Below, one piece after another: positions 57,801 to 64,000 of a stretch of 64,000 nucleotides of DNA (positions are counted from its first letter, which is position 1; every line of letters begins with the position of its first letter). The notes under the pieces were generated by a model, which did not search any database, was not told the origin of the DNA, and saw only the letters and a list, made by a program, of their open reading frames with translations. A program made the translations under genes and the position numbers. Source of the stretch: Streptomyces odonnellii (GTDB taxonomy: Bacteria; Actinomycetota; Actinomycetes; Streptomycetales; Streptomycetaceae); contig NZ_LATD01000073.1 in the NCBI RefSeq assembly GCF_000981895.1, forward strand, positions 36,600-100,599. Reading direction: 5' to 3'.

Positions 57801-58174
57801 CAACCTTCGCCGGAGTCCGGCTGGACAGCCTGCGGCTGAGCGCGCGGCCGAACGACACACGGGCTCTGCCGGCCGATCTGCGTGTGCGACACCTCAGTCT
57901 GGTGGCCGGCGCGCGCCGGACGGACTTCTCCGCGGTGAGCGGCGTCCGCTCCGTCGTCCTCGACTGGGTGCCGGACGAAGCCGAACTGGCCGCTCTCGCC
58001 GGGATGGAGGAGCTGCGGCGGCTCATCCTCTGGCGGGTACCGCGGACAGCCCCTGTACCGGCGCTGCCCGGAGTCACGGTGACGGTCTGCCCGGCGCCCG
58101 ACGCGGAGCGGCGCCGGGGAGCCGGACAGAAGGCCCTGAACGGCGGGGGGCTGCCGACCAGGCGGACGCGGTGA
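54884..58174 (+). CDS. Trypsin-NACHT-LRR protein, putative conflict-system sensor
   Basis: 1,096 residues from a GTG. Residues 1-215: trypsin-like protease, with His41 (ILTAAHVVEG), Asp75 (SDLAVV), Ser178 (GMSGAALW); no signal peptide. Residues about 310-620: NACHT/STAND NTPase, with Walker A GVAGAGKST (324-332) and Walker B VLLLLDGLDE (411-420), sensor TRPSTVAEQWW and arginine/winged-helix region. Residues about 620-860: helical linker (FVHRTFRDHLAAKEVVEEEN). Residues about 865-1060: leucine-rich repeats (LTPLADLPRLRRLTLRDNGV). The LRRs would sense a trigger, NACHT would oligomerise, and the protease would then cut partner proteins. All catalytic residues are present. Confidence 0.93.
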   Translation: MTPHALDRARVAELIVDRGAGRGRRGSGYLVAPGRILTAAHVVEGAESVHVRFEPDLPGEWSATATTWWADSGSDLAVVSIAPRPDRPVPDAQFAQIANHPHVLEVQAIGFPRWKLRDDDRTASDPVRERTRYRDAHHAVGSAAVLSNWREGSLEVTIPVAPAAGGPHGGPSPWEGMSGAALWAGDRIVGVISKHHPREGLGRLAAVRIDHALDEGLDPGQKSRLRALLALPQDADQLPRTSDDGASDPGEAFTARYRRFMVGTLDRFDFFAVDPRGIPRRQPFTMGYVPLTLKRRDRSDDATVSVGARADRELRSHRRALIRGVAGAGKSTLMRWLGAVAAGGVRTDQAYGPDDPARSAGADEFSAAPFLLELVRFAGGRPPRLAELVAETLRPEMPDGWVQKMLAEGKVLLLLDGLDEVRPRERVHLEEWVDEQLVSHPDTRCIVTTRPSTVAEQWWVDRGFERFDLLPMSRHSVDRYVRGWHKKARDDQPDTPGGIEVRKELERCEQGLLSTLSNRPALRGMSANPLLCGLLCALNLERGEHLPESRKQIYDAAVDLLLVRWPHLRRRHRAEVQPGGTAGTAGMGPDSGDPPLRDEELLKLLQRLAFWLVTNRRLILDHDVAERRVAASLFGLRSGSESPRRTLEYLAHESGLLRELPDRSIEFVHRTFRDHLAAKEVVEEENLNLMLDNADKPHWHDVVVMVGAHARPTERTRVLLNLLERGRSEPEHRDTLYLLAAAVLEQSAVLPRQAPNSPDVRALVAGAMAELIPPRTTAAADQLAAAGPFVLDLLPDPRDLPAEQAALVVRAVARIAAQWNPPGAIDKILQFTAKPDNRSISELLETWGRLGDYEVYARDVLSEIDFSRFSVHLQNSRRIQRIGHLKTITDLQIRNDVFDLTPLADLPRLRRLTLRDNGVTPLEQLENVRSLKVLVLDRCSRRGGTRPLDLSPLGSLRLRRLVISGLTTPVDLTTFAGVRLDSLRLSARPNDTRALPADLRVRHLSLVAGARRTDFSAVSGVRSVVLDWVPDEAELAALAGMEELRRLILWRVPRTAPVPALPGVTVTVCPAPDAERRRGAGQKALNGGGLPTRRTR

Positions 58175-58180
58175 ACGCGG

Positions 58181-59515
58181 TCAGCCGCAGACCGCGGGGA
58201 GCCAGGTGCCGCCTTCCTCCTTCACCTGGGCGCTGACCTCGTCCAGTTGGCCGAGCAGGCCGTCCAGCTTTCCGGGGTCGGCGGCGAACTCCTGGGCGGA
58301 GTCCAGGAAGCGCAGAGCGGCGTGCCGGAAGGCGTCGCCCATCGTCGGCGGCATCGCGTCCGAGGCGTCCAGGCACTGGGGCAGCGGGTCCCGCAGATTC
58401 CGGGCGAGGCGGCGGGTCACCGAATCGGGCTCGTACGCGCCCTGCGGGACACGGGAGTTGGCCGACAGCGGGCGGGGCATGGTGGCGGGGGCGCGGACGG
58501 CCCAGTGCTCCTGCGCCTCGGCCGAGGCCAGGAACCGTATCAGCTCCTTCGCCTCCGGCGAGTCACGGAACATCGCCGCGAAGTCGCCCGCCACCTCCCA
58601 GGCCCGGCCCCGCCCCGCCGTACCGGGAAGGACCTCCGCGGACGGCAGGAAGTCGCCCGGCCGGGTGCCCACGGACTTCTCGGGGCTCCCGTGGACACCG
58701 CGGATGAACGACGCCTGGTGGTCCAGTGCGCAGGCGGGGGGCTCGGTGAACAGGCCCTTGGAAGCCGTTTCGAGATCGGTGGTGAGGGCTTCCTCGGCCC
58801 GGCCCGATCCCTTGCCGCCGAGGGTCTCCGCCCAGGTCCGCCAGGCCTTCCGCATCGCCGGCGTGTTCCAGCGCCCGCCGGTGGCCCACTCCTCGTACAC
58901 GGCGGTGCCCGACTGCTGGAGCAGCAGATCCTCCACCCAGTCCGTTCCCGGCCAGCCGGAGGTGGCGTCGGCGCCCATGCCCAGACACCAGGCGTCACCG
59001 TCGGCGGGCGGCCCGGCCGGTCGCCCGCCGGGCTCGGCGGCGTATCGCTCCGGGTCGTACCAGACGATGCTCTTCAGATCGGCCTTGACCGGTACCCAGT
59101 AGATGTCGGACCGGCCCCGTACCCCCAGCTCGGGGAGCCATGGCTGGTCGTACGCGTCCAGTCCGGTCCCGCCCAGTGTGCCGCCCAGCGCGATCACCTC
59201 GCCTTCGCGGGCGTACGCGGCGAGTTCGCCGGGGCTGGAGAGGATGGCGACATCCGGGGGCGCGCCCGCCTGCACCTCGGAGCGCAGCACTTCGCGCTGC
59301 GCCGAGGTGCCCTGGTAGTCGACCTCGACACCGTAACGCCTGGTGAACTCGGCCAGGACGGTGCGGAACGCCTTCTCCTCGTCGCCGGACCAGGAGGCGA
59401 GCACGGTGACGGTCCTGGGCGATGTGGTGGCGCGGACGACTCCGGCGACCGCCGCCCCGAGCAGCAGGAGCAGGACGACGACCAGGGCGGTGACCAGCCG
59501 CGGGCCCCTGATCAC
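58181..59515 (-). CDS. Extracellular solute-binding protein, GlnH-like role
   Basis: 444 residues from a GTG at 59515, overlapping the upstream stop by GTGA. One N-terminal hydrophobic helix (LVTALVVVLLLLLGAAVAGV) without a lipobox Cys, so it is signal-anchored outside the membrane. The body is a cluster-1-type binding protein (VTVLASWSGDEEKAFRTVLA, FTRRYGVEVDYQGTSAQREV, GAPPDVAILSSPGELAAYA, YWVPVKADLKSIVWYDPERY). No ABC permease adjoins. The context of four coupled genes with a PknG kinase suggests ligand sensing rather than transport. Last gene of the unit. Confidence 0.9.
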   Translation of the reverse strand: MIRGPRLVTALVVVLLLLLGAAVAGVVRATTSPRTVTVLASWSGDEEKAFRTVLAEFTRRYGVEVDYQGTSAQREVLRSEVQAGAPPDVAILSSPGELAAYAREGEVIALGGTLGGTGLDAYDQPWLPELGVRGRSDIYWVPVKADLKSIVWYDPERYAAEPGGRPAGPPADGDAWCLGMGADATSGWPGTDWVEDLLLQQSGTAVYEEWATGGRWNTPAMRKAWRTWAETLGGKGSGRAEEALTTDLETASKGLFTEPPACALDHQASFIRGVHGSPEKSVGTRPGDFLPSAEVLPGTAGRGRAWEVAGDFAAMFRDSPEAKELIRFLASAEAQEHWAVRAPATMPRPLSANSRVPQGAYEPDSVTRRLARNLRDPLPQCLDASDAMPPTMGDAFRHAALRFLDSAQEFAADPGKLDGLLGQLDEVSAQVKEEGGTWLPAVCG

Positions 59516-60462
59516 GTCCGGTACCTGTACTCGGCGATACGAGGCTGCATTCCCCGTACGACCAGCGCCCCGAGCAGCGGCCCCAGCAGGGGCACCCAGC
59601 CGATCAGCCCCGCCCGCCATCCGGTGTCGCCCAGTTCGGCTGCCACCTCTTCGGCCACCTCCGTCGTGGTCTCCGACACCGCACCGGTGCTGTACTGCCG
59701 TGCGGCCCGTGTGAGCTGGCCGTGGGAGAGGTCCTTGGCCGTCTGGGTCTGTACGGTGAAGACCGCCAGGGCCGCGAGCGCCAGCCCGAGCAGGACGGTG
59801 GCACTCAGCAGCGAGACATTGTGACGACGACGGAAGCGGCGCCGCAGGAAGAGCTGGGTCTCGGCCAGCACCGCGACGAGCGCCGCGCACAACAGCAGGG
59901 CGACGCCCCACACCGTACGTGTGAACCAGTCGAGGGACGTCTGTGCCGAGAGCACCTCGCTCTGTTCGGTCTGGAGGCTCTGGAGCCGCGCGAGGATGCC
60001 GACGTCCGGCCGGTTCAGCATGCTGTCCGCGTAGTGCAGATAGCCCGCGCGCAGTTCCGATCCGGCGGGAGAGCGGTCGGCCTGCTCGATCAGGCCCGTG
60101 TACGCGACGACGAGCCCGGTGACCGTCTGGAGTGTGCGCAGTCCGGCCTCGCCCGCCACACCGCCTTCGGCGGCTCGGGCGAGGCTCTGGCTCGCCGCCG
60201 CGATCTGGATGCGGTAGCCGCTGCCCGTACCCACGGTCTCGGCCGGTCCGGAATACGGCGCGGCGCGCGCGGACTCGTCGGCCTTGCGCAGCGCGGTCTG
60301 CGCGGCGGCCACGTCCAGGATGGCGGGGGCCGTACGCGAACGGAGCCCGGCCGCGTCGCCGTGCACCCCGTCGTACGCCAGGAACAGGGTGAGCACGGCC
60401 AGGGTGATCAGGGCCAGGAGCACGGTGGCGCGGCGCTGGAGAGAGCGCCGGGTGACGCTCAT
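59512..60462 (-). CDS. Four-helix membrane protein, GlnX-like
   Basis: 316 residues from an ATG at 60462, overlapping the VWA gene by ATGA. Helix 1 about 12-30 (TVLLALITLAVLTLFLAYDG), a 150-residue outer helical domain (AQTALRKADESARAA, SQSLARAAEGGVAGEAGLRT), helices 2 and 3 (GVALLLCAALVAVLAETQLF, ATVLLGLALAALAVFTV), a second outer loop, helix 4 (GLIGWVPLLGPLLGALVVRG). This topology is that of mycobacterial GlnX, which relays GlnH ligand state to PknG. Assignment is by topology and context, not by identity. Confidence 0.87.
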   Translation of the reverse strand: MSVTRRSLQRRATVLLALITLAVLTLFLAYDGVHGDAAGLRSRTAPAILDVAAAQTALRKADESARAAPYSGPAETVGTGSGYRIQIAAASQSLARAAEGGVAGEAGLRTLQTVTGLVVAYTGLIEQADRSPAGSELRAGYLHYADSMLNRPDVGILARLQSLQTEQSEVLSAQTSLDWFTRTVWGVALLLCAALVAVLAETQLFLRRRFRRRHNVSLLSATVLLGLALAALAVFTVQTQTAKDLSHGQLTRAARQYSTGAVSETTTEVAEEVAAELGDTGWRAGLIGWVPLLGPLLGALVVRGMQPRIAEYRYRT

Positions 60463-61997
60463 GTCCCGCTCTCCCGGCCGCCGTCGGTGTCCGCGTCGGC
60501 GGCCATGGGGTGTGCGCAGCGGACACAGAACCGGGCGTGTGCGGGCGACCGCGCGTCGCAGTCCGGGCCGGGGCAGGTACGTACCGCTCCCGGCGGTCCC
60601 GCCTGCCGGCCGGGAAGCCGGAGGCCGGCCGACGCGCTGTCCTCCCTGTCTTCGCTGTCTTCGCGGTAGAGGGTGCTGTCGTCGCCCAGCATGATGAGAC
60701 GGCTCATGTGCCGTGGGTCGAAGACCTTCTTGAGCCGCGCCAGGCCGGCCGCCGGATCGGTGATGTCCAGGATTTCCGCCAGAACACGCAGCTTCGCCCG
60801 GTCGTCCAGGCGGTGGGCCATGGGGACGGCCTCGACGAGCCGGGCCTCGGCGGTGGTCAGGTCCCGTTCCTGGTAGGCCTCGTACGCCCCGGCGAGGACC
60901 ACGCCGAGTTCGTGATGGAGACCGAAGTGCTCTCCGATCCGGCTGACGACGGTCGATGCCCGGTCGCCGGGGATCCAGCGGACGAGTACGGGCGCCGGAT
61001 CCGGGGCGGGCACCCCTTCCAGCGGGACGAGCACGTCGACGTAGCCGAGTTGCAGATCCTCGTCCCGGGAGCGGCCCGCCGGGTCCGCTTCGAGGCACAG
61101 ATGGTACTGACGCGTCTCGTCACTTCCCCAGGCGTCGGTGGGGAACTCCACGGTCCGGGCGTCCAACCGCCGTGCGCTGCCGGTCAGTTCGCGTTCGGCC
61201 GGGTGGACCTGTTTGAGGAAGCGCAGTGTGCTGCCGGGCATGAGGTGGAGCCGGATCGCCAGTCCCGGCACCGTCCGTGCCATGGACGCGCGGATCACCG
61301 CCTCGAACTCGGCGGTCAGATCGGTGTCGCGCAGCACCACATCGCTGGTGCCGTGCAGCCGGTCCGCGATCTGCTTCAGCTCGCGGGCGTTCCAGCCGTC
61401 GCCGATCCCCCTGGTGTCACACAGGAAGAGGCCCTCGCAGGCGTCGAGTTCGTGTGCGAGCAGCTCCGGGCGGTGCGCGTTCCAGCCGTCGGTGAGGAGC
61501 AGGACGTGCCGGATGTCGCCCGGGAAGTCCGTGAAGAGGCGCCGCGCCAGACCGAGCCAGGCTCCGATGGAGGTGCCGCCGTTCGGATAGAGACGGCGTA
61601 TCGCGGCGGCGGCTTCGGCGCGTGTGTCGTGGTCGGCCCGCTCCAGGCGCTCGTCCTGCGGGTAGATCATCCGGGCCTCCTCCCGGCCTTCGACGACCGC
61701 GAACCGGGTGCCCTCCCGCAGGCCGCGCACCGCGGAGATCGCGGCGTCCCGGGCAGCGGCGATCTTCGACCTGGGCGATCCCATCGAACCGGAGCAGTCG
61801 ACGACGATCACCTCCGCCACGTCCGGTGCCGCGCCCGGTACGGCGGGGCCGATACCGCGCGTGCGGATGTCGAAGAAGGCGTGCACCCCCTCCCCCGCCG
61901 CGCCGACGGCCAGCTCCGGTTCCTGACTGACGATCAGGGCGACGGCGGGGCCGCTGTCAGGCCCGCCTTCTCCCCCGGTCGTGGTGTGCTCCCCCAT
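60459..61997 (-). CDS. von Willebrand A protein with C-terminal zinc ribbon
   Basis: 512 residues. The VWA domain (about 60-250) has the MIDAS motif VVDCSGSMGSPRSK and HVLLLTDGWNAHRPEL, so it binds Mg for protein contacts. The middle part is a beta-rich VIT-like region (LTGSARRLDARTVEFPTDAW, LQLGYVDVLVPLEG) and a helical segment. The C-terminus CPGPDCD...FCVRCAHPM is a four-Cys zinc ribbon. GGGGGAA precedes the ATG. It lies between pknG and the membrane protein, coupled to the latter. It is probably an adaptor or target in the kinase pathway. Confidence 0.92.
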   Translation of the reverse strand: MGEHTTTGGEGGPDSGPAVALIVSQEPELAVGAAGEGVHAFFDIRTRGIGPAVPGAAPDVAEVIVVDCSGSMGSPRSKIAAARDAAISAVRGLREGTRFAVVEGREEARMIYPQDERLERADHDTRAEAAAAIRRLYPNGGTSIGAWLGLARRLFTDFPGDIRHVLLLTDGWNAHRPELLAHELDACEGLFLCDTRGIGDGWNARELKQIADRLHGTSDVVLRDTDLTAEFEAVIRASMARTVPGLAIRLHLMPGSTLRFLKQVHPAERELTGSARRLDARTVEFPTDAWGSDETRQYHLCLEADPAGRSRDEDLQLGYVDVLVPLEGVPAPDPAPVLVRWIPGDRASTVVSRIGEHFGLHHELGVVLAGAYEAYQERDLTTAEARLVEAVPMAHRLDDRAKLRVLAEILDITDPAAGLARLKKVFDPRHMSRLIMLGDDSTLYREDSEDREDSASAGLRLPGRQAGPPGAVRTCPGPDCDARSPAHARFCVRCAHPMAADADTDGGRESGT

Positions 61998-62039
61998 GGT
62001 GTGTTCCCCCTTCTTCCGCCGGCGGTCGGGCCGGCGGGG

Positions 62040-64000
62040 TCATCTCAGGGTCATCGGCCGCACCTGGTTGGCGCGGTCGATCAGCGCTCCGTGCTCCTCC
62101 GGGCTGCCCGCCCGGTGTGCCAGTTCCCGGAACGACCGTTCCAGCAGCTCCCGCAGGCTCCGCTCGCCGGGCGGATCGCCGAACAGCTCGCCGCCGGGCA
62201 GCCCCTCCGGGGGCCACCCCCCGGTCCGCGCCCAGTGCAGTGCCGACTCACGGATCTCGGCGGTCAGGCGCGTACGTTCCTCGCTGCCCGGCGCCGGGCT
62301 GTCCGGGGCCGGGGCCCGCATCCGTTCCTGTACGCGCCGGAAGTCGGCGGCCGTCGGAGGATGACCGGACGGCCAGCCGGCCTGGATACGGAGGGCCGCG
62401 AGGCGGGCGGCCCGGCGGTGCGGTGAGTGCGGGGGCACCTGGTCGAGGACCGCCAGGGCGGCGGACCGGTCACCGGCGGCCAGCCGGATCCTGGCCAGGC
62501 CGAAGGCGGCGCTGCCGTCGGAGTGGTCCCGCTGCTGGACGGCCCGGTAGAGGGGCTCGGCCCGCTCCGGCTCGGCGGCGCGTTCCGCGCAGTAGGCGAG
62601 CACGAGTTTGGGCGCGGGCTCGCCGGGCAGCGCGCCGTGGACGGCGTCGAACCAGCCGCGGGCGTCGGAGCGCGAATCGTCCGGGAGACCGAGAAGACGG
62701 CGGGCGGCGCCGGTGCCCGGCCGGTCACCGGAGGCCAGCAGCAGCCGTCCGTATGTCCATGCCACACGCCAGTCGTGCCGGGCCACGGAAGGACTCAGCA
62801 GCTCGCACGCCCGGATCAGCGCGGTCTCGGCGGCGGCGAGATCGCCGAGTGCCATGGCGGCGGCGCAACTCCCCAGCTCCAGGGCGGCGTCGGGGCTCCC
62901 CGGATACGGAACGGGGTCGGGCAGTCCCGCCGCGACCTGTTCCGGAGCGGGCAGACCGAGGTCCAGGTGGGGAGCGCCAGCCCCGGACGGCCGCTCCAGG
63001 ACCCGGGGCACCGGGATCTCGCCGAGGCCTCCGTCCAGCAGGACCGCTCCGGGCGAGAAGACGGCGGACTGCCCGACGTGCTGTCTTCCGTGGGCCAGGG
63101 AGTGGATCTCCCGCCATACGCCGTGGAGTTGCTGGGACATCTCGGCGGCGGTGGCGAAACGGGCGCGCCGGTGCCGGGAGGTGGCGCGCGCGATCAGCCG
63201 GCGGAAGGAGTCGTGCGCGACCTGGGGGCCGGGGACGGCCTTGTCCGCCAGTTCGCTGAGCGTACGGGCCACGGTGAACAGGTCGGTCAGCCTGGAGAAG
63301 CGGGGCGACCCCCGCGTACCGGCCCGTGAGACTCCGGTGCCGTCCGCCGCGTAGCGCTCCTCGGGCGGCAGATACTCGGGGCTGTAGACCGGCGGCGACT
63401 CGTAGTCGTCGATCCGGCGCACCGCGCCCAGATCAACGAGCTTGATCCGGTTGCCGTAATGCATGACATTGGCCGGCTTCATGTCGCAGTAGAGCAGCCC
63501 CCGGCCGTGCAGATACTCCAGGGCGTCGAGGATCCGGCAGCCGTAGACGGCGACGTGTTCCAGGGAGAGGCGGCCGCCGAGCACACGCTGCTGCCCTTCG
63601 TGGGTGAGCAGCTCCGCGAGGGAGTGGCCGGCCACGAATTCCATCACGATGTAGCCGGAGTCCTGCCAGATCACGAAGTTGATGATGCGGACGATGTCGG
63701 GGTGGTCCAGCTCGACCAGGAAGCGGCGCTCCGCCTCGGCGACCCGCAGTGCCATCGCGTCGTTGACGTCCTTGAGCCCCTTGAGCGCGACATGACGGTT
63801 GTCGAGGCGGGTGTCACGGGCCAGATAGATCCAGCCGAGGCCGCCGCCGTCGATACGGCCGACGACTTCGTACTGACCGCCCAGCAGATCGCCCGGATGA
63901 AGCTGCGGTTCGAAGGAGAACGGGGCGCCGCAGCGGGGGCAGAAGCCGCGGGAGGGGGCGGGCCGGCCGCCGTATCCGACCCCGACGGTCTCGCCGCAGC
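62040..64000 (-). CDS. pknG: PknG-type serine/threonine kinase with zinc ribbon and TPR domain, 5'-partial
   Basis: The N-terminus lies beyond the window; about 652 residues are visible. A rubredoxin-like start (CGETVGVG..., FCPRCGAPFSFEPQLHPGDL) leads to the kinase: glycine loop VVGRIDGGGLGWIYLARD, Lys in HVALKGLKDV, catalytic loop RGLLYCDMKPANVMHYG, and DLG in LVDLGAVRRI (as in PknG, not DFG). After about 280 residues a TPR-like helical C-terminus follows. Domain order Zn ribbon-kinase-TPR is PknG's, which controls glutamate metabolism through GarA-like FHA targets. First gene of the four-gene unit, 42 bases before the VWA gene. Confidence 0.93.
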   Translation of the reverse strand, partial: CGETVGVGYGGRPAPSRGFCPRCGAPFSFEPQLHPGDLLGGQYEVVGRIDGGGLGWIYLARDTRLDNRHVALKGLKDVNDAMALRVAEAERRFLVELDHPDIVRIINFVIWQDSGYIVMEFVAGHSLAELLTHEGQQRVLGGRLSLEHVAVYGCRILDALEYLHGRGLLYCDMKPANVMHYGNRIKLVDLGAVRRIDDYESPPVYSPEYLPPEERYAADGTGVSRAGTRGSPRFSRLTDLFTVARTLSELADKAVPGPQVAHDSFRRLIARATSRHRRARFATAAEMSQQLHGVWREIHSLAHGRQHVGQSAVFSPGAVLLDGGLGEIPVPRVLERPSGAGAPHLDLGLPAPEQVAAGLPDPVPYPGSPDAALELGSCAAAMALGDLAAAETALIRACELLSPSVARHDWRVAWTYGRLLLASGDRPGTGAARRLLGLPDDSRSDARGWFDAVHGALPGEPAPKLVLAYCAERAAEPERAEPLYRAVQQRDHSDGSAAFGLARIRLAAGDRSAALAVLDQVPPHSPHRRAARLAALRIQAGWPSGHPPTAADFRRVQERMRAPAPDSPAPGSEERTRLTAEIRESALHWARTGGWPPEGLPGGELFGDPPGERSLRELLERSFRELAHRAGSPEEHGALIDRANQVRPMTLR

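Overview
The window reads as chromosomal DNA of a Streptomyces or close relative. It is very GC-rich, uses GTG and TTG starts freely, and many gene pairs overlap by ATGA or GTGA. Families typical of the group are present: F420-linked enzymes, XRE-cupin regulators, GlxA/AraC regulators, Tat-exported proteins, a PknG-type kinase and a Streptomyces-type vancomycin-resistance (van) locus. I saw no rRNA, tRNA or CRISPR array.

Layout. 1-9.4 kb: a partial branched-chain aminotransferase (ilvE), a FabG-like reductase, an XRE-cupin regulator divergent from the exporter azlCD, a short LuxR-type regulator, an F420-type nitroreductase, then a small membrane protein followed by a wrecked STAND-type NTPase/TPR gene. 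8.7-10.5 kb: an XRE-cupin regulator divergent from an epoxide hydrolase. 10.5-17.3 kb: a decaying van locus. vanX and vanK are intact. vanH and vanA have collapsed into one short reading frame, murF2 is frameshifted, vanR carries an IS and two inferred internal deletions, and vanS is truncated. 17.7-32 kb: single genes (ATP-grasp protein, secreted trypsin with FG-GAP repeats, APH-type kinase, second VanX-like dipeptidase, two-domain VOC protein, methionine aminopeptidase, repeat protein) among gene remnants. 31.8-40.4 kb: GlxA regulator plus GAPDH, a DUF4253 protein, a luciferase-like F420 enzyme, a Tat-exported SMP-30-like protein, and a transporter with 4-hydroxybenzoate hydroxylase (pobA). 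40.4-44 kb: an LmeA-like protein, an MMPL transporter lacking its 5' half, and a frameshifted histidine kinase.

44.2-54.5 kb is a complete sugar-utilisation unit. A LacI regulator faces a 34-bp perfect palindrome and an operon of lipoprotein binding protein, two permeases, GH38 alpha-mannosidase and GH2 beta-galactosidase. The cell would import a manno-/galacto-configured oligosaccharide and cut it inside. No ATPase is encoded, so a shared MsiK-type ATPase is assumed.

54.5-58.2 kb holds the most system-like locus: a Trypco2-type small protein overlapping a 1,096-residue protein with a trypsin-like protease, a NACHT/STAND NTPase and leucine-rich repeats. This is the architecture of bacterial conflict (anti-phage) sensors. 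Convergent to it, 58.2-64 kb encodes a PknG-like kinase, a von Willebrand A protein, a four-helix membrane protein and a solute-binding protein. It resembles the mycobacterial GlnH-GlnX-PknG amino-acid-sensing pathway with an extra VWA component.

A general theme is local gene decay between about 6 and 44 kb: small indels, short tandem duplications, in-frame deletions and IS insertion. The sugar operon, the NACHT locus and the PknG locus are clean. Family assignments rest on recalled motifs and architecture, since no database search was possible.
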